Shown: one piece after another, positions 1 through 7,346 of the stretch
Layout of the letters: the number at the start of each line of letters is the position of its first letter
How positions within the stretch are numbered: position 1 is the first letter of the stretch
Origin: Candidatus Auribacterota bacterium
GTDB taxonomy: Bacteria; Auribacterota; JAFGBW01
Reading direction: 5' to 3'
Assembly: GCA_016932965.1 (NCBI GenBank)
Contig: JAFGBW010000220.1
Location: forward strand, 1 to 12,241
Length of the DNA: 12,241 bases
Notes under the pieces: generated by a model
Told to the model about the DNA's origin: nothing
Database searches by the model: none
What the model saw: the letters and a program-made list of their open reading frames with translations, nothing else
Translations under genes and position numbers: made by a program

Positions 1-231
1 GTTATCCTTGGCGAGTCTGGGCCTGGCAAGCGCCGTGATAAAAAGCAAAGCGGCGGCAATCCTCAAGCCTTTCAAAACCGGTTCTCTTATCCGCAGCCGG
101 AAAGAAGTTTTCAGATTCTCGACCAGCGAGAGTTCTCCGTATAACAGGGAACGGATATTTACATCCGGCCTCCTGTAAACAAAAGGGAGAAACAGAATCA
201 ATAAGAAAACCCATGGATATTGAAAAATCAT
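1..231 (-). CDS. BatA/BatB-like membrane protein, N-terminal 77 residues (runs off left edge)
   Basis: The reading frame opens with ATG at 231-229 and stays open for 77 codons to the window edge. It starts MIFQYPWVFLLILFLPF, then RR, then a polar stretch (about residues 20-55), then a second hydrophobic segment GLRIAAALLFITALARPR. A short N-terminal transmembrane helix, a basic linker and a second helix ending in ALARP is the arrangement of the BatA/BatB aerotolerance N-terminal domain, which precedes a von Willebrand A domain in full-length proteins. That second domain would lie outside the window, so batA and batB cannot be told apart. The ATG overlaps the stop of the upstream zinc-ribbon gene (ATGA), indicating translational coupling. 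A competing frame from 214 is open but has no family resemblance. BatA-type proteins sit in the inner membrane with the VWA domain facing the periplasm. Confidence 0.8.
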   Translation of the reverse strand, partial: MIFQYPWVFLLILFLPFVYRRPDVNIRSLLYGELSLVENLKTSFRLRIREPVLKGLRIAAALLFITALARPRLAKDN

Positions 232-470
232 GTAGGATTCCATTTATTCAAGGCAATCAACAACCGAATGAAAAGAGCGGGTTTTTTCCTGCATTTCCAG
301 CACTGGATGTGCTCAATCGTATTTTCCGTTTTGCACGCGGAACAAATCCAGCGGCTCTTCTCCAAATAATGCCTGTTGATCCATTTTTCAACAAAACGGA
401 ATAAAATAAAACACAAAAAAAGAATAAAAATCAAAATAATACATAGAAGCATGAACAGTTTGGCAATCAT
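228..470 (-). CDS. Small membrane protein with a CxxC-CxxC zinc ribbon
   Basis: An 80-residue protein. Residues 1-27 are almost wholly hydrophobic (one transmembrane helix or uncleaved signal anchor). A basic stretch follows, then a zinc-ribbon-like element with C43-x2-C46 and C57-x2-C60 (CSAC...CWKC), then a weakly hydrophobic C-terminal tail. The paired CxxC knuckles about ten residues apart are typical of small zinc ribbons. I do not recognise the family and give no function. The TGA stop overlaps the ATG of the BatA/BatB-like gene, which supports both being real and suggests co-production with that membrane system. The ribosome binding site is a modest GGGA about six bases before the ATG; an in-frame stop upstream excludes a longer start. 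Confidence 0.7.
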   Translation of the reverse strand: MIAKLFMLLCIILIFILFLCFILFRFVEKWINRHYLEKSRWICSACKTENTIEHIQCWKCRKKPALFIRLLIALNKWNPT

Positions 471-519
471 TTCTTTTCCCGCGACATAATTAATAACTTT
501 CTCACATAGAGTTCACTTA

Positions 520-548
520 TTTAAATATCGAAAACACCAGGAAATCAA
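520..548 (-). promoter_or_regulatory. Possible sigma-70-type promoter for the zinc-ribbon/Bat operon
   Basis: On the minus strand TTGATT (548-543) and TTTAAA (525-520) are separated by 17 bases and lie 50 bases upstream of the zinc-ribbon start. The match is only fair and the region is A+T rich, so chance is possible. Confidence 0.3.
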
Positions 549-674
549 GGATTGATTATCACAAAGTCAGCTGTCGTCGCAGGCGGCTTGAACTGTGGAT
601 CTTCTAAGCAGTTATGTTGAACCTCTAAACGGGGCATGATCATGGATCGTGTTTTGTACCGGATCATTTTAAAT

Positions 675-701
675 CACGAAGGACACGAAGAGCACGAAGA
701 A
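675..701. repeat. Nonamer tandem array, CACGAAG core, three units
   Basis: Three consecutive 9-base units, CACGAAGGA, CACGAAGAG and CACGAAGAA, lie in non-coding DNA. CACGAAG-type arrays of this sort are common intergenic clutter in many uncultured and delta-proteobacterial genomes (from memory). No function is implied. Confidence 0.7.
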
Positions 702-837
702 AACAATTGCTCGCATTAGTTTGCAAGAAAATGACGGCTCCCGCAGAGGTATAAGAGGCGCAAAAATAAAGATCTAATAACCGCCAACTTACAACCATCA
801 ACTATTCATCTTCCCATTTAATATTCACCATTTCCCA

Positions 838-865
838 TTCTCAATTCTCAATTCTAAATTCTCAA
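838..865. repeat. Heptamer tandem array TTCTMAA, four units (copy 1)
   Basis: Four exact 7-base units: TTCTCAA, TTCTCAA, TTCTAAA, TTCTCAA. They are preceded by CCATTTCCCA and followed by a C-rich stretch and GTGG. The copy at 7628-7655 has the same unit count, the same first and last units, and the same C-rich then TGG flank, so these are two copies of one dispersed element and not independent low-complexity runs. Confidence 0.8.
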
Positions 866-997
866 TTTCCACCCCCTCCGTGGTGAAACGATGTATTTAT
901 AAAACTTCTGGAATTGGGAACCTGAATGCGGTTTTACTGGCAAATTGTCATAAAAAAATATTTAATGTGTACCCATGATATCAATCAGAGGCCATTC

Positions 998-1522
998 ATG
1001 AGCTTTAGAACCGGATCAGGATTTGATCTTCACCGAATTGTACCCGGCAGGAAAATGATTCTTGGCGGAGTGGATATCCCCTATGACAGGGGTTTTTTGG
1101 GACATTCCGACGGGGATGTCCTGGTTCATTCGGTGTGCAGTGCTCTTCTGGGAGCGGCAGGCATGAAAGACCTGGGGACCTATTTCCCTGATACAGATCC
1201 GAAATGGAAAAATGCGGATTCCTTGCGTATAATCCTTCCTGAGGTCCATCAAATGATCGCAAAACGCTTTTCCGTTTATAACCTGGACATCACGGTAGTC
1301 ATGGAAAAGCCGAAACTGGCACCTTACATCGATTCCATCAAAAAAAATCTGGCCCGGACCCTTCAACTCGATGTCAACCGGATTGCCGTGAAAGCCACCC
1401 GCACGGAAGAATGCTTCCTGATACCGCCCAACGAAGCTGCCCTTGTTCTGGTTTCATTGCTCTTAAGGGAAAAACGAACCGTTTCCAGAAAGCCGGACGC
1501 ACGGAGATCAAAAACAAAATAG
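998..1522 (+). CDS. ispF: 2-C-methyl-D-erythritol 2,4-cyclodiphosphate synthase, divergent
   Basis: IspF converts CDP-methylerythritol 2-phosphate to the cyclic diphosphate with release of CMP, in the cytosolic MEP isoprenoid pathway. The start at 998 is chosen because MSFRTGSGFDLHR is the family's usual N-terminus and AGAGG lies seven bases upstream; the frame is open from 926 but those 24 extra residues have no counterpart. This gives 174 residues, slightly long for the family because of a basic tail. The GFDLH motif (metal ligands D10, H12), GHSDGD (35-40), H44 and the FPDTDP motif are intact. Departures: the Asp of HAxxDALLGA is S48, the KATTTE motif reads KATRTE, and the following LGFxGRxEG signature is replaced by CFLIPPNEA. 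The other forward frames there do not restore it, so this is divergence and not an obvious frameshift. It converges on the NDK-like gene with 57 bases between. Confidence 0.9.
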   Translation: MSFRTGSGFDLHRIVPGRKMILGGVDIPYDRGFLGHSDGDVLVHSVCSALLGAAGMKDLGTYFPDTDPKWKNADSLRIILPEVHQMIAKRFSVYNLDITVVMEKPKLAPYIDSIKKNLARTLQLDVNRIAVKATRTEECFLIPPNEAALVLVSLLLREKRTVSRKPDARRSKTK

Positions 1523-1579
1523 TGATTGGGGTCCTATTCAACTGATGCTTGAAGAACGGCGTATTTCTTGAATTCCGGA

Positions 1580-2899
1580 TCAGGCGGAACCCTCGACAAA
1601 CCGGGCAACAGCCTGTCTTATAGAGCCGGCCGTATCAAACGGTATATGACTCAGCACGTTATGGATGACCTCCTGCCAGCTCATGCCGCTGCCATAACGG
1701 CTCTCTTTAAAAAGCGTAGAGGTAACGATCAGATCATCTATCCACTTTACAACCTCATCCAAAGGCAGTTCCTCGGTGCAATCAAAAACGCGCTCCATCT
1801 TTTGTTTCCTGGAATGAAACATCTCAGGATTTTCCAATAAAATTTTTAATATTTCCTCCAGTTCCTGTTCTGAATGGCCCTTTTCTCTCAAGGCGGCAAA
1901 AAGTCCGGTATCTTTAAGGTCAAATCCCATGATATTCATCAGTTCTCTCAGACCCTCCAGATATCCGGCGCTGCCGTGGATTCCGTTCTCAAGCACATTG
2001 GCAGCAGAATTCATCCCTAAAAATACGTTCCTGAATGTACCTTCTTTAGCTTGAGTTGGATCATTAGCGCCTATGAGATCCCTTAAAGCTTTTACTTCAA
2101 AATCAGGGGAAAGACGCACACTAAATGCAAGAATACCGCATCCTTGGGTATAAAAAGTATTCAATTGTGCCGCATAAAATCCATCCACTACGGCAAATGT
2201 CTCCCCTTCGAAAGTATAGGGCTTCGAATAAATTCCAGGCATGGTCTTAAACGGCTTTCCGGCTTTTGACCACATCCGGGCAATTTCTATATCAGTTATG
2301 GATATTTCCGGTTTACTTTTTCTCCTTAAAATCTCATTGATTCTGGTAACAGCTTCCAGACCACCCACAACATGATCTGAAGGCACATTAAAATGATCGG
2401 CAATCCCTTTAAGCTTTTCATCCCCCATCCACCTGGCATTCTGTGCCACATTGTTTATCACCCCGTAATGACGCTCCATCATGCCCTTTTGTTTCAGGTG
2501 AGCGGCATTCATTATTTTCATGCCTGTCAGAACCGTTTTTTTGTCTTTCAGGAGTGTTTTCATGATCAATTTATAAAACTCCGGGAAAGCCAGACTGTTT
2601 GCTTTAAAAAACAGGGTCACTTCCCTTCCGGGAGTTGTCTGCGGCCTGTTGGGAACCAGTATTTCCTCCCTAGGAGAGGAATCTGCCGTAACGGATGGAA
2701 TGAGATTCGTGTAAATATCATTCGCTGCCATGTCTATCAATGAAGGCATTTGCTCATCTGAGGCAATGACAGCCGCCCCGCCCTGAACCTGTTCTGACAG
2801 ATCCGCCATTTGTTCATAGATGGATACGGATTTGGGTGAAAGGGTAAAAGCAAACCACGAAAAACAAACCCATAACAAGCAAGAAAGAATATGTTTCAT
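1580..2899 (-). CDS. Nucleoside-diphosphate-kinase-like protein with signal peptide and LSP motif
   Basis: A 439-residue protein. Residues 4-19 form a hydrophobic signal-like segment followed at once by LSP (20-22). The similarity to nucleoside-diphosphate kinase (phosphotransfer between NTPs and NDPs through a phosphohistidine) comes in two blocks. Residues 93-150 (TLFFK...LTGMKIM...ERHYG) match the NDK start, with K99 at the place of the conserved lysine. Residues about 250-325 match the NDK core: LIGANDPTQAKEGTFR (compare GATNPADAxPGTIR, R290) and NGIHGS with H308 at the catalytic histidine. About 85-100 extra residues lie between the blocks, and five more between R290 and H308. The Asp normally following HGS is Ala. 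The C-terminal ~100 residues are unassigned. It is the last gene of a three-gene operon; a strong AAGGAG overlaps the previous gene's stop. NDK is normally ~140-150 residues and cytosolic. Activity is inferred, not certain. Confidence 0.72.
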   Translation of the reverse strand: MKHILSCLLWVCFSWFAFTLSPKSVSIYEQMADLSEQVQGGAAVIASDEQMPSLIDMAANDIYTNLIPSVTADSSPREEILVPNRPQTTPGREVTLFFKANSLAFPEFYKLIMKTLLKDKKTVLTGMKIMNAAHLKQKGMMERHYGVINNVAQNARWMGDEKLKGIADHFNVPSDHVVGGLEAVTRINEILRRKSKPEISITDIEIARMWSKAGKPFKTMPGIYSKPYTFEGETFAVVDGFYAAQLNTFYTQGCGILAFSVRLSPDFEVKALRDLIGANDPTQAKEGTFRNVFLGMNSAANVLENGIHGSAGYLEGLRELMNIMGFDLKDTGLFAALREKGHSEQELEEILKILLENPEMFHSRKQKMERVFDCTEELPLDEVVKWIDDLIVTSTLFKESRYGSGMSWQEVIHNVLSHIPFDTAGSIRQAVARFVEGSA

Positions 2900-2904
2900 A
2901 TAAA

Positions 2905-2910
2905 CTCCTT
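2905..2910 (-). promoter_or_regulatory. Strong ribosome binding site overlapping the upstream stop codon
   Basis: AAGGAG on the minus strand lies five bases before the ATG at 2899 and shares two bases with the TAA stop of the kinase-HD gene. This fixes the NDK-like start and suggests translational coupling of the two genes. Confidence 0.8.
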
Positions 2911-5182
2911 AACCTGATTTCCTGAATGGAGCTGTTTCTGCCGGTACAGGAAGCGAAGGGGCCGGCCCGGTACGCAAAAGAAGAACAGACCCAAAAATCC
3001 CGCCCGGCAATTCCTCACGGGTGATGATCTGAAAACCCGCCCTTTCAACGGCCGCAAAATAAACTTCTTTGGGATCGTCCAATCTGACCTGCTCCAATGT
3101 GGCGGTTAATTGTAAAATCACTTCCAATGCGGCATCCCACGGTTCTGCAGTAATAAAACTCCCTACAGATGCAGGAGCATTGGATTTCATGTGATAATAC
3201 AATTTCAATATTTTGGCCAGCATTTCATCCTGTTCATCTGTTTCCTCTTTATAATGATCTCTCAAGACTCTCGTGACATTGGAAAAACTGACTGTTCCAT
3301 ATAGATTGAATTCCTCCACCACAGCAGGGTATTTCTGAACAAAACGGTCAAACCAGGGAGAATCACCTCCGGGATTGGTGAAAAATTCCTTACGTGGGGT
3401 CAATAATTTCCGCAAACGGATTTTTGCATCCATATATTTTTCAGGATGTTCCATGATGTCGCAATATCCGGCCAGGGAAGAAGGCCTGAGCTTATTGGGC
3501 CCCCTCACCAACTGATTGTAGGAAGGATTCGGGTTTCTGTACCCGGCCAGATCAACAATATTCTGAACAAGAAGACAGATATTTTGCTGGGGGGAATCGT
3601 GCAGAAAAACGGTCGGATCACCAAAGCCCAGATTGACATCTCCGACAATAGTGTGTTTCCTGATGATATCAGGTATAAAGGTGTTATCTTCCAAAAAACG
3701 GATGCCCAGTAAACGCATCTTTCCAGGAAAATGTACGGCACCCAGAAAACCGTGATTCTGTCCGTTACTGCCTTTCATAGTGGCCCCCAGATCATGAAAC
3801 AAGACCTCCCAGGTTAAAAGCCATCTCTCATAAGGAGTAGTCAGGGTATATAATCTTTCATGTATTCGTCTGAGCCGTTCGATATATTGCGCCCTGACAT
3901 CTGAAGGCAGGGGCTGATCATACCCCAAATCATATTGCTGGGTGAAATATTCAAACCTGCCGTGGAGAAGACGGTTATAATAGACTACCACTTCCACGAC
4001 ATGTTCAAATTTAAAAGTGTCGGGAAAACCATTTTCTCCGAATTCAGAGATGAGTCTTGGAATAGTCTCCCGGAGCTTTTGTCTCAGGACCTCGACATCA
4101 TCCCCGTCATAATCGATAATAAAAGAAACGAGCCTTTGAAGCTCAATGCCTTTCAGAAAATGACTGGTCCTGTCCAGTACCTCTTTTGTCCGCGCATCAT
4201 AGGAAGCATACCCTGACAGAGGAAAATACCCGAAGGCAGAACGAAGAGGAACGGAAGTATGATATTGACGAAAAATTTCCGGGGTATAGCCGTCTATTTT
4301 ATCCCGTTCTGAATATAGACGGCCGTACTGGGCAATCAAATCCCGGCGCATGACCTCTTCGGAAAGCAGAACCTGATCCGGGGCATCTGATGTCTTCAAA
4401 ATGTCCCGCAAATACAAATTCTTTAACTCATGTCCGTCTCTCAGCCACCTGTTCAATTCCCCCTCTCCTGCCTGTTCCGGAGTGACTTCAAGATACAATT
4501 CAATGGAAGGGACATTCATGGCGCGGATGGAGGGCAATGCACGATACCGGCAGTCAACGAGCACGGAATAACCGGATTCCAGCAAATCCTGTAATTCCCT
4601 GATCCTGAACTCTCCCATGAAACCGGATTGATTCAATACCTCTGTGACAGCAGATATCGCTATGTTGTTTGCCATATCCCTGTTGGCTTTCAGATTGATC
4701 AAGGCATACAAGTCCACAGGCGGTCCTTCATCGGTCACATGCTCGTAAGTGACATAACGGGTTCCGTCGGGACGCTGGTTGATTTTCCGGACCAATTGCC
4801 GGGAAAAGTTCCTGGCGTATTGATCCACTTCTCGACGATGCTCGCTCAAATACGCCGTGAATGCTTGTCTGGTTTTCACTAATTCCGGATCGATCTGCCT
4901 GACATGTTCCACTATCTGAAGGGTGAACACCCTGTATAAATCCCCCCAGGAAAACTGGACGCTGTCTGGAATATGCCCGGCAAGATCTCTTTCAAGCATG
5001 GATTTGCCTGAACCGCTGTTTCCGACGATCGCTATCAACTGGCCTTTGGTTTCCAGATATTTGGTGGAAAATTGAACAGAGGATACTGGGGCCAGGGATG
5101 AGGTATCGGCTGAATATCCATCTTTAATCAAAAAAATCCCGAATATCAGGACCCCTATCAAACTTTTTTTTTTAATCCACAT
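2909..5182 (-). CDS. P-loop (cytidylate-kinase-like) kinase fused to HD phosphohydrolase, with signal peptide and LAP motif
   Basis: A 757-residue protein. Three lysines and a hydrophobic run (residues 7-19) form a signal-like start, with a plausible cleavage after YSA (25); LAP is at 30-32. A P-loop kinase domain follows: LIAIVGNSGSGKS (Walker A, 54-61), then SWGDLYRVF, which resembles the substrate region of cytidylate kinases, and a GYSVLVDCR strand resembling their VLDGRD segment. The second domain carries an HD phosphohydrolase pattern: H394, H463-D464 (FHDLGA), H477, H510 and D544. The N-terminus predicts phosphoryl transfer and the HD part predicts phosphate or phosphodiester hydrolysis; substrates are unknown. 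The last ~120 residues are unassigned. It is the middle gene of the operon, 20 bases after the radical SAM gene and 9 before the NDK-like gene. Its start has only a weak upstream GACGG, with an in-frame TGA just before, so no longer start exists. Confidence 0.78.
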   Translation of the reverse strand: MWIKKKSLIGVLIFGIFLIKDGYSADTSSLAPVSSVQFSTKYLETKGQLIAIVGNSGSGKSMLERDLAGHIPDSVQFSWGDLYRVFTLQIVEHVRQIDPELVKTRQAFTAYLSEHRREVDQYARNFSRQLVRKINQRPDGTRYVTYEHVTDEGPPVDLYALINLKANRDMANNIAISAVTEVLNQSGFMGEFRIRELQDLLESGYSVLVDCRYRALPSIRAMNVPSIELYLEVTPEQAGEGELNRWLRDGHELKNLYLRDILKTSDAPDQVLLSEEVMRRDLIAQYGRLYSERDKIDGYTPEIFRQYHTSVPLRSAFGYFPLSGYASYDARTKEVLDRTSHFLKGIELQRLVSFIIDYDGDDVEVLRQKLRETIPRLISEFGENGFPDTFKFEHVVEVVVYYNRLLHGRFEYFTQQYDLGYDQPLPSDVRAQYIERLRRIHERLYTLTTPYERWLLTWEVLFHDLGATMKGSNGQNHGFLGAVHFPGKMRLLGIRFLEDNTFIPDIIRKHTIVGDVNLGFGDPTVFLHDSPQQNICLLVQNIVDLAGYRNPNPSYNQLVRGPNKLRPSSLAGYCDIMEHPEKYMDAKIRLRKLLTPRKEFFTNPGGDSPWFDRFVQKYPAVVEEFNLYGTVSFSNVTRVLRDHYKEETDEQDEMLAKILKLYYHMKSNAPASVGSFITAEPWDAALEVILQLTATLEQVRLDDPKEVYFAAVERAGFQIITREELPGGIFGSVLLLRTGPAPSLPVPAETAPFRKSG

Positions 5183-5202
5183 GTTCCGTCAACCATATCG
5201 GG

Positions 5203-6309
5203 TTACGCAGAGGAGGCGTCCCTCTCCAATGCCCACTTATCAAAATTCAAAAGGGATCCGCAAACTCCCCCAATATCCCTTCCATGCCCCTTGGATATTT
5301 TAACTACAAATCCCATATCTATCAAAGTTCTAACAAATTTCCGCAACTCCTCATCCACATTAATTCCTGACAACAAATGGATTTGTCCATCAGCCGTATT
5401 GACTCTAGCAAAACTAAAGGCAAAATGCTGGGGATCAAAATACCTAGTTAAATTAGCTAATGTTGTGTCATTAATGTTTAATTCGGTTAAAATATAATTA
5501 AGAAAAACTTTTCTTCCAGTTGCTTCACTCCAACGCCTGCCGTATCTTTGCAATCGAGCTAAATATCTACTGCTCCTCATTACCGTTCCTTCTAAGGGAT
5601 GAATACTCAATTGCAGGCCGATCTGGGGAATACGCTGTGACAATTCGATAAAATCATCGTATAATTTCGAATCAACTTTCGGCATCATGGTTGAAACCAA
5701 AAGCTGAGCCCTTGGAAAAAGACGGTTCAATTCTATCAAAGCTTCTTTCACATTATCATAATTGACAAAAGGTTCCCCCATGGACATCAGCATGATTTGA
5801 AATTGTTTGGCTTCATCTCTTACTGTCTCGTAAACACCGCGGTGTTTAAGCATGCTGACCACCTGCTCCACGATTTCAGCCGATGTCAATGACCGGTAAA
5901 ACCTGCCTTTTGTCGCGCAATACCGGCATTTCTGGGGACAGCCGCAGCTTATCGAAATGCAGCATAAGACGCGTCTTTTAAAATCAGCGCTTTCCGTAAA
6001 AAGAACACATTCAGTCAGGGCCGAAGCCAGCTGAGGCACTCCCAGCTTCATTTCAACACCTGCAGGGAAAAAGGTATAGACATATTTCCAGATATACGGA
6101 TTGCCGTCAGGCAGCCGGTCCTGACTCTCAAAACAGTGTTCTATCAGGCCGCGCACCGTAGTGGCAGGGGCAAGAGTGTGCTGCGAAGTACTCTCCGGGG
6201 CCGAATGGATTCTCTGACCAGCGAAACCGGTGCTTATAAAGAAACAAAAGAAAAAAATGCCATAATAAAGAGATATTTTTTTATTGCAAAAAATCATGCT
6301 GCACGACAT
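5203..6309 (-). CDS. RlmN/Cfr-like radical SAM protein with signal peptide and LAP motif
   Basis: A 368-residue protein. The hydrophobic segment at 12-29 (LYYGIFFFCFFISTGFA) looks like a signal peptide with possible cleavage after A30; LAP is at 46-48. The body matches RlmN/Cfr, SAM enzymes that methylate an RNA adenine through a methyl-cysteine. The iron-sulfur motif C124-x3-C128-x2-C131 is present, with C117 upstream at the spacing seen in RlmN (CxxxxxxC before the cluster), SMGEPFVNYDNV corresponds to GMGEPLLNYDNV, and C350 in RDIGGVCGSL corresponds to the catalytic C-terminal cysteine of DIxAACGQL. Both mechanistic cysteines are therefore kept. The RlmN accessory N-terminal domain is largely missing and replaced by the signal/LAP leader. 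RNA methylation in an export location is paradoxical, so the substrate may differ. It heads the three-gene operon and has a clear promoter; AGGAAGAA precedes the ATG, and an alternative ATG lies four codons in. Confidence 0.82.
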   Translation of the reverse strand: MSCSMIFCNKKISLYYGIFFFCFFISTGFAGQRIHSAPESTSQHTLAPATTVRGLIEHCFESQDRLPDGNPYIWKYVYTFFPAGVEMKLGVPQLASALTECVLFTESADFKRRVLCCISISCGCPQKCRYCATKGRFYRSLTSAEIVEQVVSMLKHRGVYETVRDEAKQFQIMLMSMGEPFVNYDNVKEALIELNRLFPRAQLLVSTMMPKVDSKLYDDFIELSQRIPQIGLQLSIHPLEGTVMRSSRYLARLQRYGRRWSEATGRKVFLNYILTELNINDTTLANLTRYFDPQHFAFSFARVNTADGQIHLLSGINVDEELRKFVRTLIDMGFVVKISKGHGRDIGGVCGSLLNFDKWALERDASSA

Positions 6310-6347
6310 TTCTTCCTATTCCTTATTTTATCTCTTCCTCTGCTTAA

Positions 6348-6375
6348 TATTTACCTCATGAAAAAAGAAAGTCAA
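6348..6375 (-). promoter_or_regulatory. Promoter of the radical SAM/kinase-HD/NDK operon
   Basis: On the minus strand TTGACT (6375-6370), a 16-base spacer and TAAATA (6353-6348) lie 38 bases upstream of the radical SAM start. The element shares TATTGACTTT and CATGAGGTAAATA with the promoter of the 848-residue gene at 7780-7810. The match continues outside the -35 and -10 hexamers, which suggests a common regulator or sigma factor. Confidence 0.7.
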
Positions 6376-6390
6376 TAGATCAGCTGTATT

Positions 6391-6413
6391 TTTTTAATCA
6401 AATTCATTAAAAA
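6391..6413. repeat. A+T-only inverted repeat upstream of the operon promoter
   Basis: TTTTTAAT (6391-6398) and ATTAAAAA (6406-6413) are perfect 8-base inverted arms around a 7-base loop. The repeat lies 15 bases upstream of the -35 box and after the isochorismatase-like gene's stop. It could act as an UP element, a regulator site or a weak end for the upstream transcript; the sequence does not decide between them. Confidence 0.5.
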
Positions 6414-6461
6414 TAGGAGAACATCTTCATATTATATAACTTCCTGCTTTCATGAATTTTA

Positions 6462-7283
6462 TCATGCCGCGCCCAATACCAGGGCATGCCCGGCACAGGA
6501 TATCCCGGCCTGCTGCAATGCTTCAAGAGCCAGAGCATGTGTTCCTTCTCCCAACGAAGTGGCAACAGAATCTGATAATACGGTTATATCCAACCGGCCT
6601 TTATAGGGGGAGCCCGCTGTCCGGGTGATACAGGCATCGGTTTCAACACCACAGACAAGCGGTTTCATAAGGCCATGCTGTTCAAGCCACCTGGCAAGAT
6701 CCGTTTCGCAGAATCCGTCATAATGGTGCTTGACCACTTCAAATGCTTGGATGGGCAATTGTTCTATCGGGGCGATCAATCTGCTGCCCCAGGTATTTTT
6801 TTTACACGGATAATACCGCGGGTGTTTCCGTAAAAAATCCGGCGGCGGAGCTTTTGGGTTCTCATATTTTCTCGTATGATCATATTCCACACGGACAAAA
6901 ATAATGGGGATCCCTTGTTGTTCAGCCTGGCAGATCGTTTCCAGGACTCTGGCGATAAAATCAGGTGAAAATTCCTTTCTCAGTCTGTATTCCTGCTCAG
7001 CAGAAGGAGTCTCCAGGGCCTGCTCATAATCAGTTGAGGCGGGACTGGTCATTTCTGCTTCAAGATCTGTTTTTCTGTCGTAGTACCCCTTTTGGGCAAG
7101 AAAATCGTTCTGCATATCAATCACAATCAATACGTTATTTCCTGTGAACCTGACATCTTCTGCTTCGGAGATCGGTATCAGCTTCAAACTGCATTTTTTA
7201 GGGGCAAGGAAATCATGCCCAATCCCCCAAACTGAATTTGAAAGAAAGATCATATTGACTATGAATATGATTGATTTTTTCAT
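6462..7283 (-). CDS. Isochorismatase-family hydrolase with signal peptide and LAP motif
   Basis: A 273-residue protein. Start: the ATG at 7283 gives MKKSIIFIVNMIFLSNSVWG, a clean signal-peptide start; a GTG five codons upstream (7298) is in frame but lacks a binding site. LAP is at 26-28. The rest is an isochorismatase-like cysteine hydrolase with the full triad: D56 in VLIVIDMQNDF, K185 in EVVKHHYDGF, and C218 in CGVETDACITRTA. Members hydrolyse amides or vinyl ethers (nicotinamide, isochorismate, ureidoacrylate). The D-x-H metal site typical of nicotinamidase PncA is not evident, so I do not call it PncA despite a nucleotidyltransferase-like neighbour. An insertion at about 70-105, rich in Glu and polar residues, lengthens it beyond the usual ~180-220 residues. 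It has its own promoter, divergent from the 848-residue gene; reading on into the radical SAM operon is possible. Confidence 0.85.
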   Translation of the reverse strand: MKKSIIFIVNMIFLSNSVWGIGHDFLAPKKCSLKLIPISEAEDVRFTGNNVLIVIDMQNDFLAQKGYYDRKTDLEAEMTSPASTDYEQALETPSAEQEYRLRKEFSPDFIARVLETICQAEQQGIPIIFVRVEYDHTRKYENPKAPPPDFLRKHPRYYPCKKNTWGSRLIAPIEQLPIQAFEVVKHHYDGFCETDLARWLEQHGLMKPLVCGVETDACITRTAGSPYKGRLDITVLSDSVATSLGEGTHALALEALQQAGISCAGHALVLGAA

Positions 7284-7346
7284 GATCTCATTTTTCACTT
7301 AATACTGAAATCGATATTATTAACATGCCTGGTTGACCTCAATTTA

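Larger units (their letters stand above)
471..997. other. Repeat-rich intergenic region between the Bat operon and ispF
   Basis: I see no gene in these 527 bases. They hold a candidate minus-strand promoter, a CACGAAG nonamer array (675-701), a degenerate 'CGCAGAGG...GAGGCGC' stretch around 737-759 that resembles the inverse of CGCCTCTGTGG at 7496-7506, a run of TATTCA/CCATTT words at 800-837, and a heptamer array (838-865). An open stretch at 926-997 in frame with ispF is probably untranslated leader. Confidence 0.6.

Noticed and set aside
2-214. Open minus-strand frame of 70 codons at the left edge
   Set aside because: It overlaps the Bat-like frame on the same strand; only the latter has recognisable transmembrane and ALARP features and an ATGA junction with the upstream gene.
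675-865. CRISPR array
   Set aside because: Units are 7-9 bases with no spacers and no cas genes nearby; these are short tandem repeats.
926-997. N-terminal extension of ispF from the ATG at 926
   Set aside because: The extra 24 residues match nothing in IspF, and the ATG at 998 has a better ribosome binding site and the standard family start.
6462-7283. Calling the hydrolase nicotinamidase PncA because of the neighbouring NadD-like gene
   Set aside because: The catalytic triad fits the whole isochorismatase superfamily, but the PncA metal-binding D-x-H is not evident.
7284-7298. GTG start for the isochorismatase-family gene
   Set aside because: No ribosome binding site, and the ATG at 7283 gives a more typical signal-peptide beginning.
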